Made by a program: the position numbers and the translations under genes. 64,000 bases of DNA from Alphaproteobacteria bacterium (GTDB lineage: Bacteria > Pseudomonadota > Alphaproteobacteria > Micavibrionales > Micavibrionaceae). Below the pieces are notes generated by a model. The model was not told the origin of the DNA and searched no databases. It saw nothing but the letters and a program-made list of their open reading frames with translations. This document shows, in pieces, positions 17,115-26,235 of the stretch; position 1 is the first letter of the stretch; every line of letters begins with the position of its first letter. Location of the stretch: assembly GCA_023384135.1 (NCBI GenBank), contig JAHDXS010000002.1, positions 1-64,000 of the forward strand, in the 5' to 3' direction.

Positions 17115-19211
17115 ATGGCGAAAGTGAAAGTCGAAGACATCCGCAACATCGCACTCTGCGGTCATGGTTCCAGCGGCAAGACCACGATGGTTGACAAGAT
17201 GCTGATCAAGACCGGCACGGTCAATGCGCATCCAAGCGTGGACGACGGCACCAGCATCTGCGACTTCGATCCCGAGGAGAAGCACCACAAGTACACGATC
17301 GAATCCAGCGTGGTTCACTTTATGCATGCCGGCAAACAGTTCCACGTGATCGACACACCGGGCTATCCGGACTTTATCGGCCAGACGATCGGCGCCTTGG
17401 CGGGCGTGGACACGGCCCTGGTCGTGATCAACGCGCACTCGGGCATCGAGGTGAACACGCGGCGAGTCTTCCAGGAGGCAGGCAAAGCCGGACTGGGACG
17501 GATGATCGTCATCAACAAGATGGACGGCGACAACATCGATTTCCCGGGCCTGTTGGAAACGATCCGCAGTCTGTGGGGAAATCAATGCGTCCTGTTGAAC
17601 GTGCCCGTGGGTCAGGGAGCCGACTTCCGGGGCGTGGTCAGCACGCTGCGGGTTCCGGACGACACCAGCGGTGCGCTGGTCGATCCGCAGGAGATCCACG
17701 ATCCGCTGATCGAATCGATCATCGAGGTGGACGAAGCGGTCATGGAGCGGTACCTGGAGGGCCAACCGCCAACGGACGAGGAACTGTCGCGGCTGATCGT
17801 GCGGGCCGTCGCCGAAGGCAGTCTGGTTCCGATCGTCTGCTGCTCGGGCAAGACGGAAGTGGGTCTGATGGAGGTTCTGGACGCGGTGGCGATGTGCGGT
17901 TTGTCCCCGGCCGATTTGCACCGCAAAGCGACCCGCGACGGCGCGGAGATCGCGATCGAGCCGAAGGCGGACGGCCCGCTGGTCGCCCAGGTGTTCAAGA
18001 CTCGCATCGACCCCTTCGTGCAGAAGCTCAGCTTCATCCGCATTCACTCGGGCACCATCAAGCGGGACCAGACCGTCGCCACGTCGTCGTCCAGGAAGGG
18101 CGTCAAGCTGGGGCCGTTGTTGCGAGTACAGGCCAATGATACCGCCGGGATCGACGAAGCGGGGCCGGGCGACATCATCGCGATCGCCAAGATGGAAGAA
18201 TTGCATACGGGCACCAGCCTGGGCGACTACCAGTTGCCGCCCATCTCGTATCCCACGCCGATGGTCGGACTGGCCGTGTCGCCCAAGAGCCGCGGCGACG
18301 AGACCAAGCTGTCGGGAGCACTTGGCAAGGTGGCCGAAGAGGATCCCACGATCCACATCGACCGCGACGCGCAGACCAAGGAATTGGTGATGACCGGGAT
18401 GAGCGAGTTGCATCTGACGATCATCCGCGAGCGATTGCATCGTCGCGACAAACTGGACGTCGAGACGAAGGAACCGAAGATTCCCTTCCGGGAGACGATC
18501 CAGGCGCCGGCCGAGGGCAGCTATCGGCACAAGAAGCAGACGGGCGGCCGGGGGCAGTTCGGCGAAGTCCACATCCGCATGTACCCGCTGCCGCGCGGCA
18601 CCGCGATCGAAGATTTTGCCACCAAGCAGCGTTTCCCGCAGATGAAGAGCAATCACTACGACGACGTACACAACTTCCTGTGGGTCGATTCCGTCGTGGG
18701 CGGCGTGATTCCGGGCAACTTCATGCCGGCGATCGAAAAGGGTTTTCGGGAGCGATTGGTCGGCGGCGTCATCGCGGGCTACATGGTCCAGGATCTGTGC
18801 GTCGAAGTCCACTTCGGCAAGCACCATCCCGTTGACAGCTCGGAACAGGCCTTCAAGACGGCCGCTCGAATGGCCTTCCGCCAAGTGTTCGAGAAAGCCA
18901 GCCCGTGCTTGTTGGAACCGGTGGTGAAGATGGAAATCACGGTTCCGGAGCCGAACGTCGGCGACATTTACAGCGACATGTCCGGCCGCGGCGGGCGAGT
19001 GCAGGGCAGCGAAGCCGTCGGCGGCAACCTGCAGACGATCCGTGTGGAGATCCCGCTGCGCGAAGTGACCACGTACGCGCGGACGCTCTCCAGCATGACC
19101 GGTGGCCAGGGCAGCTACACGATGGAGTTCAGCCATTACGACGTGATGCCTGGCAACGTCCAGCAGGAGATCATGTCCAAGTCGAAGGTCGAAGAGGAAG
19201 AAGAGGACTGA
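17115..19211 (+). CDS. Divergent elongation factor G-like GTPase
   Basis: A 698-residue translational GTPase with the full five-domain EF-G length. The P-loop is GHGSSGKTT (residues 16-24), G3 is DTPGYPDF and G4 is NKMD. The switch I region lacks the usual RGITI box, and the P-loop differs from the canonical GHIDAGKT. Domain IV has GGRGQFGEVHIR and the C-terminus resembles EF-G. It is therefore one of the EF-G-like paralogs rather than the housekeeping fusA, and no ribosomal protein genes surround it. GAAGGA precedes ATG 17115. The C-terminal acidic tail EEEEED is distinctive. Role may be ribosome rescue, recycling or a stress-specific translocation. Confidence 0.88.
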   Translation: MAKVKVEDIRNIALCGHGSSGKTTMVDKMLIKTGTVNAHPSVDDGTSICDFDPEEKHHKYTIESSVVHFMHAGKQFHVIDTPGYPDFIGQTIGALAGVDTALVVINAHSGIEVNTRRVFQEAGKAGLGRMIVINKMDGDNIDFPGLLETIRSLWGNQCVLLNVPVGQGADFRGVVSTLRVPDDTSGALVDPQEIHDPLIESIIEVDEAVMERYLEGQPPTDEELSRLIVRAVAEGSLVPIVCCSGKTEVGLMEVLDAVAMCGLSPADLHRKATRDGAEIAIEPKADGPLVAQVFKTRIDPFVQKLSFIRIHSGTIKRDQTVATSSSRKGVKLGPLLRVQANDTAGIDEAGPGDIIAIAKMEELHTGTSLGDYQLPPISYPTPMVGLAVSPKSRGDETKLSGALGKVAEEDPTIHIDRDAQTKELVMTGMSELHLTIIRERLHRRDKLDVETKEPKIPFRETIQAPAEGSYRHKKQTGGRGQFGEVHIRMYPLPRGTAIEDFATKQRFPQMKSNHYDDVHNFLWVDSVVGGVIPGNFMPAIEKGFRERLVGGVIAGYMVQDLCVEVHFGKHHPVDSSEQAFKTAARMAFRQVFEKASPCLLEPVVKMEITVPEPNVGDIYSDMSGRGGRVQGSEAVGGNLQTIRVEIPLREVTTYARTLSSMTGGQGSYTMEFSHYDVMPGNVQQEIMSKSKVEEEEED

Positions 19212-19291
19212 TCCACGCCCGGACGCTCGCAGAACGGGATTGGTTCCGTTCGACGCACAGCGTGTGTCGGGAACGGAGGCGAACTGGTCTT

Positions 19292-19355
19292 CGCTGGAGT
19301 TCACGCTTCAGCGTGCTGCCTGCCCTTGCCGCGCGCTGAAGTGTGAACTCCAGCG
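19292..19355. repeat. Palindromic intergenic repeat, family 2
   Basis: Arms 19292-19315 and 19332-19355 are near-perfect inverted copies of the element at 13450-13540, with a shorter 16-base loop. It lies between the EF-G-like gene and comEC. Confidence 0.85.
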
Positions 19356-19383
19356 CCAGGCAATCTGAGGACTCACACCGGCG

Positions 19384-21885
19384 ATGAACAGGCGACGATC
19401 GGTTTCGGCGTTTGCGGCCAGCGCCGATCGCTTCGTGGCACAGCCGCTGGTCGTGCTACTGGCGACTGTTGCCGGCGGGATTCTGCTGGATCGCCATCTG
19501 GATTGGTCGCTCGTCCTTTGGGCTTCCGCGGCGGCCGTCCTGCTGCCGCTCTGGTATCTGGTTTGGCGCCGCGGCTGGAATTCCGGGGCGGTCGCGTTCC
19601 TGCTGTCGGCCGCCATCGCGGTCGGCGGCGCGAAGCACCACAGCCATTGGAACCTGTTTTCGAGCGACGATCTTGGCCGCGCTGCCGGCCATCGGTCGCG
19701 GCCGGTGTGCGTGGAAGCGATTGCGTTGACCGGTCCGCGCCGGATTCCGCCACCGCCGCCCGATGTGTTTTCCTCGATTCCGTCGCAGGAGCGGACACGC
19801 GTGACGGTTTCCGTCGTGCGGGTGCGAGACGGTCAGCAGTGGCAAGCTGCGTCGGGGCGCGCCACTCTGTTGGTAGACGGCGCCCTGGTCGGGTTCGGGG
19901 CGGGCGACCGGCTGCGCGTGCTGGCGATGATCCGCCGGCCGGACGGGCCGCGAAATCCCGGAGAGTTCGATTTCGCCAGTTTTCGCCGTTCCCAGCGCGA
20001 GTTGTTTGAACTGCACAGCCGCTGGCCGGACAGTGTGACGCTGGTCCAGCAAGCCAGCGGCTGGAACGTGCGGCGGTGGTTGCACGGCATCCGCCGTTTC
20101 TGCCAGGATCAATTGGAGCGGTACGTTCAGGAGCCTCAGTCCGATCTGGCGGCGGCGGTGTTGCTGGGCGCTCGCGACGAATTGTCGCGCGACCGAGCGG
20201 AAGATTTCCTGGTGACGGGAACCATCCATCTGCTGGCCATTTCGGGACTGCATATTGGAATTCTGGCCTGCGGGCTGTGGTGGATATTGCGCTTGCTGGC
20301 GGTCGAGCGGCGCTGGTCCCTGGTGATTGCGGCCGTGTTCGTCGTTTCGTACGCTGTGCTGACCGAGTCGCGTCCGCCGGTGGTGCGAGCGGCGGTTCTG
20401 GTCGTCGCTTTTTGTGCCGCCCGACTGTCGGGACGCCGCGGCTCGGTCTACAACACTTTGGCTGCGGCGGCTCTCTTTTTGCTGTGCTGGAATCCCGCGG
20501 TCCTGTTTCAAGTCGGTCCGCAGTTGTCGTTTCTAGCCGTGGCGACCATCGCCTGGTTCGGGCCGCTGCTGGCTTGGTCCGCGAGCGAAGATCCGCTGCG
20601 GCGGCTGATCGCCGAGTCGCGTCCGTGGCCCTGGCGGGCGGCAGGAACATGCGCGGGGCGGTTGGGACAGTTGTGTTTGATCACCACGTTGATCTGGCTG
20701 GTCGCCCTGCCGCTGGTGATGCACCGTTACCAGTTGGTGTCTCCGATCGCGTTGGTTTTGAACCCGGTCGTCTGGCTGCCGATGTCGGTCTCGCTGTTCG
20801 CGGGCTTCGGCGTTTTGGTCTTCGGCGGTATCTTCCCGCCCGTCGCAGCGTTCTGCGGTTCGATTTGCAACGCCAGTCTGGCGCTGCTGGAACAGGCGGT
20901 TTGCTGGGCGAAGCAATTGGAAGCCGGTTACTTCTGGACACCGCCGCCCGCGACTTGGTGGGTGATCGGATTCTATGCGATCCTGGCCGCGTTTGCCGCG
21001 ACGCCCGGCCGACGGTTTCCGAAACGCTGGCGAATCGCGGTTCTTGCCTTGTGGTTGGCGGTGGGCTGCCGGATAGGAATGCCGGGCGGCGAGGCGTCGC
21101 CGCGGCTGGTAGCGACATTCGTCGCCGTGGGGCACGGCGCCTGTACGGTCATCGAACTGCCGGACGGACGCACGCTGCTTTGCGACGCCGGCGGGATGGG
21201 CGTTCCGACTTCGGTGGTCCGAGCCGTTTCGGCGAGCCTTTGGTCGCGCGGCATCAAGCATCTGGACGCTGTCGTCCTGTCGCACGGGGATGCCGATCAT
21301 TACAACGCCTTGCCGGGCCTTCTCGATCGCTTCTCGGTGGGCGCGGTGTACGTGCCGCCGGGCATGTTCGATTCGGCGATCGGCCCGCTGGCTGTGTTAC
21401 GCGAGATGCTGGAGCGGCGCGAGATTCCCATCCGTCCGTTGCAGGCGGGAGACCGGCTGGACGGAGGCTCGGGGGTCGAAATCGAAGTCTGGCATCCGGC
21501 CGTCGGCGGATTGCCGAGAAGCGACAACGCCAACAGCTTGGTCCTGTCGGTGGCCTACGCCGGAGCCGGGATCCTGTTGCCGGCGGACATCGAATCGCCG
21601 GGACTGGAGGATCTGTTGGCCGAGGAGCCGCGCGGATGGCATATCGTCACCGCGCCCCACCACGGCAGCGCTGTGGAACAGCAGGAGGCTTTTGCCGACT
21701 GGGCGCGTCCGGCGTGGGTGATCTTCAGCGGCGCCAATCCAAATAACGTTTGGCTGGCCGCAGCGGCTTATGAGGCCCGAGGCGCCCGCGTCTTGCACAC
21801 CGCCCGCGACGGCGCCGTCCGCGTCGAGATCGGATCGGACGAATTCCATGTCCAGCGATGGCGAGGCGACTGGCGGGCGCCGTAA
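19384..21885 (+). CDS. comEC: ComEC/Rec2 DNA-uptake channel
   Basis: An 833-residue inner-membrane protein that carries single-stranded DNA into the cytoplasm during natural transformation. Several N-terminal hydrophobic segments and a DUF4131-like region come first, then the competence domain with the signature LLGARDEL...LLAISGLHIGIL around residues 260-300 and multiple membrane helices to about 540. A C-terminal metallo-beta-lactamase domain carries LSHGDADHYNALPG, with the metal-binding His/Asp residues, and APHHGS. All expected domains are present at normal length. No comEA or pilus gene is adjacent. Confidence 0.93.
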   Translation: MNRRRSVSAFAASADRFVAQPLVVLLATVAGGILLDRHLDWSLVLWASAAAVLLPLWYLVWRRGWNSGAVAFLLSAAIAVGGAKHHSHWNLFSSDDLGRAAGHRSRPVCVEAIALTGPRRIPPPPPDVFSSIPSQERTRVTVSVVRVRDGQQWQAASGRATLLVDGALVGFGAGDRLRVLAMIRRPDGPRNPGEFDFASFRRSQRELFELHSRWPDSVTLVQQASGWNVRRWLHGIRRFCQDQLERYVQEPQSDLAAAVLLGARDELSRDRAEDFLVTGTIHLLAISGLHIGILACGLWWILRLLAVERRWSLVIAAVFVVSYAVLTESRPPVVRAAVLVVAFCAARLSGRRGSVYNTLAAAALFLLCWNPAVLFQVGPQLSFLAVATIAWFGPLLAWSASEDPLRRLIAESRPWPWRAAGTCAGRLGQLCLITTLIWLVALPLVMHRYQLVSPIALVLNPVVWLPMSVSLFAGFGVLVFGGIFPPVAAFCGSICNASLALLEQAVCWAKQLEAGYFWTPPPATWWVIGFYAILAAFAATPGRRFPKRWRIAVLALWLAVGCRIGMPGGEASPRLVATFVAVGHGACTVIELPDGRTLLCDAGGMGVPTSVVRAVSASLWSRGIKHLDAVVLSHGDADHYNALPGLLDRFSVGAVYVPPGMFDSAIGPLAVLREMLERREIPIRPLQAGDRLDGGSGVEIEVWHPAVGGLPRSDNANSLVLSVAYAGAGILLPADIESPGLEDLLAEEPRGWHIVTAPHHGSAVEQQEAFADWARPAWVIFSGANPNNVWLAAAAYEARGARVLHTARDGAVRVEIGSDEFHVQRWRGDWRAP

Positions 21886-21969
21886 TCGAGGCACTTCAGC
21901 AACTGGGAAGAATTGCGTAAGATTCAGGTTGCCGAGGTCTGTCGGAGGTACTGAGACGCTAGGTGCGCG

Positions 21970-23991
21970 ATGAGGGATCAAGCGAAGACAAAGCAGCAAC
22001 TGATCGACGAACTAGCGGAATTGCGGCGGACGATTGCCGAGCAGGAAGCCCATCTGGCTCGCTACCAGCAAACGGAACAGGTTCGGCAGGAAATCGAAAA
22101 CTGCTTGCCCGTCCTGATTGCCACCGCGGGCTACGACGGCTTCTACCAGCAGGTGAATCCGGCGTTCGAGCGCATTCTCGGTTGGTCGGAGCGGGAATCG
22201 TTGTCCCGGCCGTTCATGGAGTTCATCCATCCGGACGACCGAGGCGCGGCGACCGCCGTGTTTCAGCATCTCTTGGGCGGCGATCTCATCAGCCACTTCG
22301 TCGACCGCAATCTTTGCAAGGACGGCTCGTACCGATGGATCCGTTGGACGGTGATCCCGGTGCCCAACCGGGAGATCGTGTATGGGATCGGCGAGGACGT
22401 GACCGCGCAGAAGCAGGCGGCCGAAGCGCTCCAGAAGGCGCACGACGATCTGGAAAGACGGGTCCTGGAACGCACGGCCGAATTGACCCGGGCGAATCGG
22501 CAACTGCAGGCCGAAGTGGAGCAGCGGCGTCAGACCGAGGAGCGTCTGGAGGTTTTCCATCGTTTCTCCGACGCGGCCACCCAGGGTTTCGGCATGGCGG
22601 ACGAGGCGGGGAACATCGTCTTCGTCAACCCTTTTATGGCTCACCTGTACGGTGCGCAGCGGCCTGAAGATGTCATCGGGAACGACCTTTCCAAGTACTA
22701 CCCACCCGATTACCTGCCGCGTCGCGAGCGGGAGATCCTGCCTGCCCTGCGCCGCGGCGAATCGTGGCAGGGAGAGCAAGAGTTGGTTTTTCCCGACGGC
22801 CAACCGCATACGACCATTCACACGATTTTTCCTGTGCTGGACGAAAACGGCGATTTCTACCGAACCGCGGTGGTGATTACCGACATCACGGAACTGCGAA
22901 AGGCCGAAGCGGCTTTGCGCCAAAGCTACGAAGATCTCCGCAAGAGCGAAGAGCGATACGAATTGGCCGTTCGAGGATCCGGGGCCGGTATTTGGGATTG
23001 GGATCTTCTTACTGGCAAGGTGTACTTTTCGCCGCGTTGGAAGCAACTGTTCGGATACGAGGAGCACGAGATTGGCAACAGCTTCGATGACTGGGCAAGC
23101 CTCCTCCATCCGGACGAACGCGGGTCAATTTTTGCTTTGGGGGATGATTTCCTGGCGAGTTCCGACATCACGGCGACTGCCGAATACCGCTTGCGACATC
23201 GGGACGGGACATACCGCTGGATTGTTGCCAACATGATTGCCGTTCGAGACGACTCGGGTAAAGCGGTTCGTTTGGTCGGGTCGCACGGAGATATCACGGA
23301 TCGCAAGTTGGCCGAGGAACGGGTGCAACAGGAGCATCAGGCACTGCGCCGTATGGTGCAGGCCAACGATCGCGAACGCCGGCTGATTACCTTCGAACTG
23401 CACGACGGAGTCGCTCAGCAGATCGTGGGAGCGAAGATGCTGCTTGGCTCTCTGAAAAACTCGAAGGAACCACTTTCGAAGAACGCCGCCGAGGGATACC
23501 GGGAAGGCATGGAAGCGTTGACCCGGGCCGCGACCGAAATCCGCCGCGTTATGAACTGGCTGAGAACTCCCGTTTTGGAGAGATTCGGCGTGGCCGAGGC
23601 CATCGAAGACGTGGCTGCTCAATTGCGTTTGCTGCCGGATGCACCTCAAATCGAGTATCACCAGGCGGTTGCTTTCGAACACCTGGAGCCGATGCTGGAG
23701 AATGCGTTGTTCCGCATTGCCCAGGAGGCAATGAGCAACGCGGTCCGCCACAGCAAGAGTGACAAGATCCTCGTGAAGCTGGTGCAAGAAGGCGACCGAA
23801 TCGTGTTGGAAGCCCGGGACTGGGGCATCGGGTTCGACCCGGAGAAAGTCGATCAACATTGTTTCGGACTCGAGGGCATCCGCGAACGGACCAGGATTTT
23901 GGGCGGAGAACTGCTCATCACAAGCAGTCCCGGCAAGGGAACCCTCATTCGGGTGACGTTTCGCCTGAACGCCGCGACCGATGACGAGTGA
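21970..23991 (+). CDS. PAS-domain sensor histidine kinase (NarX/DesK type)
   Basis: A 673-residue soluble kinase; no membrane segment was seen. PAS domains lie at about 40-148, 195-312 and 325-448, joined by coiled coils (for example residues 150-195). The dimerisation domain is of HisKA_3 type with the phospho-acceptor His478 in FELHDGVAQQ. The ATPase domain follows, with EAMSNAVRHS (N box), DWGIGFDP (G1) and GLEGIRERTRILGG. The domain order suits sensing of a cytoplasmic ligand or redox state through PAS cofactors. No response regulator is adjacent, so it is an orphan. The next gene, a PP2C phosphatase, may belong to the same signalling circuit. Confidence 0.92.
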   Translation: MRDQAKTKQQLIDELAELRRTIAEQEAHLARYQQTEQVRQEIENCLPVLIATAGYDGFYQQVNPAFERILGWSERESLSRPFMEFIHPDDRGAATAVFQHLLGGDLISHFVDRNLCKDGSYRWIRWTVIPVPNREIVYGIGEDVTAQKQAAEALQKAHDDLERRVLERTAELTRANRQLQAEVEQRRQTEERLEVFHRFSDAATQGFGMADEAGNIVFVNPFMAHLYGAQRPEDVIGNDLSKYYPPDYLPRREREILPALRRGESWQGEQELVFPDGQPHTTIHTIFPVLDENGDFYRTAVVITDITELRKAEAALRQSYEDLRKSEERYELAVRGSGAGIWDWDLLTGKVYFSPRWKQLFGYEEHEIGNSFDDWASLLHPDERGSIFALGDDFLASSDITATAEYRLRHRDGTYRWIVANMIAVRDDSGKAVRLVGSHGDITDRKLAEERVQQEHQALRRMVQANDRERRLITFELHDGVAQQIVGAKMLLGSLKNSKEPLSKNAAEGYREGMEALTRAATEIRRVMNWLRTPVLERFGVAEAIEDVAAQLRLLPDAPQIEYHQAVAFEHLEPMLENALFRIAQEAMSNAVRHSKSDKILVKLVQEGDRIVLEARDWGIGFDPEKVDQHCFGLEGIRERTRILGGELLITSSPGKGTLIRVTFRLNAATDDE

Positions 23992-24145
23992 ACTGCGCGG
24001 CGCACTTCGCGACTGCGGAAGAACGGGAACGGGTTCCTTCACGACCGCTGGTTTTCCAAGTTTTTCGCCGTCGCCGCTCGGAGCCAGTCCCATTTCTCCA
24101 CTACCTCTCCCCCAGGCAGCCATCGGCATCCAAAATCGTCGATGA

Positions 24146-24173
24146 TTGTCAACCAAGGCGGATCGGATATACT
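24146..24173 (+). promoter_or_regulatory. Candidate sigma-70-like promoter for the FHA phosphatase gene
   Basis: TTGTCA (24146-24151), a 16-base spacer and TATACT (24168-24173), 25 bases before the ATG at 24198. AAGGAG follows as ribosome site. Confidence 0.5.
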
Positions 24174-24197
24174 TGAGATTGTCAAGGAGCTTCGGCG

Positions 24198-25832
24198 ATG
24201 GCGATTCTCAGGATGTTGAAGGGGCAGGGCGCACAGCGGGAGTTCATTCTCGAACCGGACGACAAAGGACGGATTGGCGTTTTGCAGATCGGCCGTGATG
24301 CCGAGAAATGCCACCTTGTCTTGAGTCCGAAAGTCGTCAGCCGCGAACACGCGCAGATCTTCTTCAAGGACGGAGCGTTCTACATCGAGGATCTGAAGAG
24401 CAAAGCGGGCACCGTCCTGAATGGGGGAAGACTCATCCCCCATGTGCCACGCGAGTTGAAACACCGCGATCTGATCAACATTTGCGATCACATCTTCTCG
24501 TTTCTCGATGCGGACGGTTCCTCCGATACCGGGTCGTCGACCGACAAGGTAACGATCTACGAAGACGATCCGAACAAGACGGCGATTCATACGGCGCTCG
24601 ATTCCACCGCGATGTCGATGGCGAGCCGAACGTCCGCCAACGCGTTGATGAAGCTGGCCGCGTTCATGCGGTTAACGCACGATCTGCGCAGCACGGTTTC
24701 GTTGGATCGACTCCTGGAAAAGGTATTAGAGAGTCTCTTGGCGATGTTCTCGGTGGCCAGTCGCGGAATCATCCTCTTGCAGGGAGGACATCCCACGATC
24801 ATGCCGCGCTCGTTGGTTCGCTTTCGCAGTCCAGGAAAAGACCAGCGCGCGATGCTCAATCGCGGTGTGTTGGACACCGTGATGAACACGGGCAAGGCGG
24901 TTTCCGCCGCGGACCGAATGACGATGTGTGTGCCGATCCTCGATCGTCACGAACAGCCGATCGGTGTCATCCAACTGGATGCAGATCGAATCGAAGGTCC
25001 GTTTCCGTCCGACGACCTCGATTTGTTCCTGACCGCCGCGATGCAAGTCTCGTTCGCCATCGAGAATGCGATGCTGCACGAAGCCGCGTTGCGCGAGCGG
25101 GCGCTGGAATGGGAGTTGGGCATCGCTCACGAAATTCAAATCTCACTGCTGCCTTCGGAACGGCCGAATGTGCCCGGCTACGAGTTCTGGGACTACTACG
25201 CGCCGGCCAAGCAAGTCGGCGGGGACTACTACGACTACCGGGAACTGCGCGGCAACCGGTTGGCCATGTTGTTGGGTGACGTGTCGGGAAAGGGAATTCC
25301 CGCGGCGTTGCTGATGGCCAAGGCCTCCACGGAATTCAACGTTTTTCTGTCCAGTGACCTGAGCCCGGTCGAGGTGGTCAGTACGGTCAATCGGCGGTTC
25401 GTGCAACGCAGTGCGGACACGGCATTCATGACCATGGTTCTTGTGGTGCTCGACTGGTCGACGCATCGCCTGCAGTTGGTCAACGCGGGGCACATCCGCC
25501 CGCTGCTGCGCCGCACCGACGGGCAAGTGGTGGAAATCGGAGCCGCTGAGTCCAGTCTGCCGTTGGGAATTCGGCCGGATGTCGAGTATCGTCAAGCGGA
25601 ATGTGAGTTGGCGCCGGGCGAAACACTGCTGCTGGTTACCGACGGGATTATCGATGCCCAAAACCGCGAAGGCAAGCTCTACGGACTGCCTCGGCTGATC
25701 GAGCTTTACAGTCAAGCCGAGGGTAACGCACCGGAAGTCGGCCAATTGATCTTGAACGATACCGGACGTTTCGTGGGCGACAACGATCAATTTGACGACA
25801 CCTGCCTCATGTGCATCCGCCGTTGCCCGTGA
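24198..25832 (+). CDS. FHA-GAF-SpoIIE (PP2C) serine phosphatase
   Basis: A 544-residue cytoplasmic signalling protein. Residues 28-90 form an FHA phosphothreonine-binding domain (IGRDAEKCHL, VVSREHAQIFF, GTVLNGGRL). Residues 150-295 look like a GAF sensor. Residues 310-540 are a SpoIIE/RsbU-type PP2C phosphatase with metal-binding Asp343 (GGDYYDY) and Asp361 (GDVSGKGIPAALLMA) and a later VTDGIIDA motif. Phosphatases of this class usually dephosphorylate an anti-sigma-factor antagonist in a partner-switching pathway. No STAS protein or RsbW-type kinase is in the window, so the target is unknown. The FHA domain suggests it is recruited to a Thr-kinase product. Confidence 0.92.
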   Translation: MAILRMLKGQGAQREFILEPDDKGRIGVLQIGRDAEKCHLVLSPKVVSREHAQIFFKDGAFYIEDLKSKAGTVLNGGRLIPHVPRELKHRDLINICDHIFSFLDADGSSDTGSSTDKVTIYEDDPNKTAIHTALDSTAMSMASRTSANALMKLAAFMRLTHDLRSTVSLDRLLEKVLESLLAMFSVASRGIILLQGGHPTIMPRSLVRFRSPGKDQRAMLNRGVLDTVMNTGKAVSAADRMTMCVPILDRHEQPIGVIQLDADRIEGPFPSDDLDLFLTAAMQVSFAIENAMLHEAALRERALEWELGIAHEIQISLLPSERPNVPGYEFWDYYAPAKQVGGDYYDYRELRGNRLAMLLGDVSGKGIPAALLMAKASTEFNVFLSSDLSPVEVVSTVNRRFVQRSADTAFMTMVLVVLDWSTHRLQLVNAGHIRPLLRRTDGQVVEIGAAESSLPLGIRPDVEYRQAECELAPGETLLLVTDGIIDAQNREGKLYGLPRLIELYSQAEGNAPEVGQLILNDTGRFVGDNDQFDDTCLMCIRRCP

Positions 25833-25968
25833 CGCGATCCCACCAGGGCACCTTTTGCGATTCGGGTATGTTCGTTATCTTCGTGGATTGTTCGGGTGGG
25901 CCACGATGGCGCCGCCTCGCAAATTCCAGGATGGGCTTAACCACCAATTACCCCTAAAAGGAGTCGTA

Positions 25969-26157
25969 ATGAAGGCCATTGTCGAGGATACTTGTACTGG
26001 GTGTGGCGTCTGTGTGGACACCTGCCCCGAAGTGTTCGAGTTGGGCGATAGCGACATAGCGATCGTCATCGCAGATCCGGTGCCGGCCGATAGCGAAGAC
26101 GCGTGCCGCGATGCGGCTGACCAGTGCCCCTGTGAGGCGATTGTGATTCAGGACTAG
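25969..26157 (+). CDS. Small 4Fe-4S ferredoxin
   Basis: A 62-residue electron carrier. It carries CTGCGVCVDTCPEVFEL (CxxCxxC plus CP) and a second cysteine cluster CPCEAI near the C-terminus, the pattern of monocluster ferredoxins such as that of Thermotoga. The start at 25969 follows AAAGGAG. It is a single transcription unit, ended by the terminator at 26182-26221, so it is probably not coupled to trpBA. Its redox partner cannot be named from context. Confidence 0.9.
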   Translation: MKAIVEDTCTGCGVCVDTCPEVFELGDSDIAIVIADPVPADSEDACRDAADQCPCEAIVIQD

Positions 26158-26181
26158 GCTTATGGTCCAGTTCGACCGATG

Positions 26182-26221
26182 GCCCCGGTTGTCGTTGTCG
26201 CAGCCGGGGCGTTTTCATTTT
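26182..26221 (+). terminator. Rho-independent terminator after the ferredoxin gene
   Basis: GCCCCGGTTG (26182-26191) pairs with CAGCCGGGGC (26201-26210) around a 9-base loop, followed by GTTTTCATTTT. It ends 15 bases before the trpB start. Confidence 0.75.
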
Positions 26222-26235
26222 CCCGTGAGAGTTGT

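Noticed and set aside
16557..19304. A 915-residue frame on the minus strand
   Set aside because: It is the antisense shadow of the EF-G-like and hisA genes, which have clear motifs on the plus strand.
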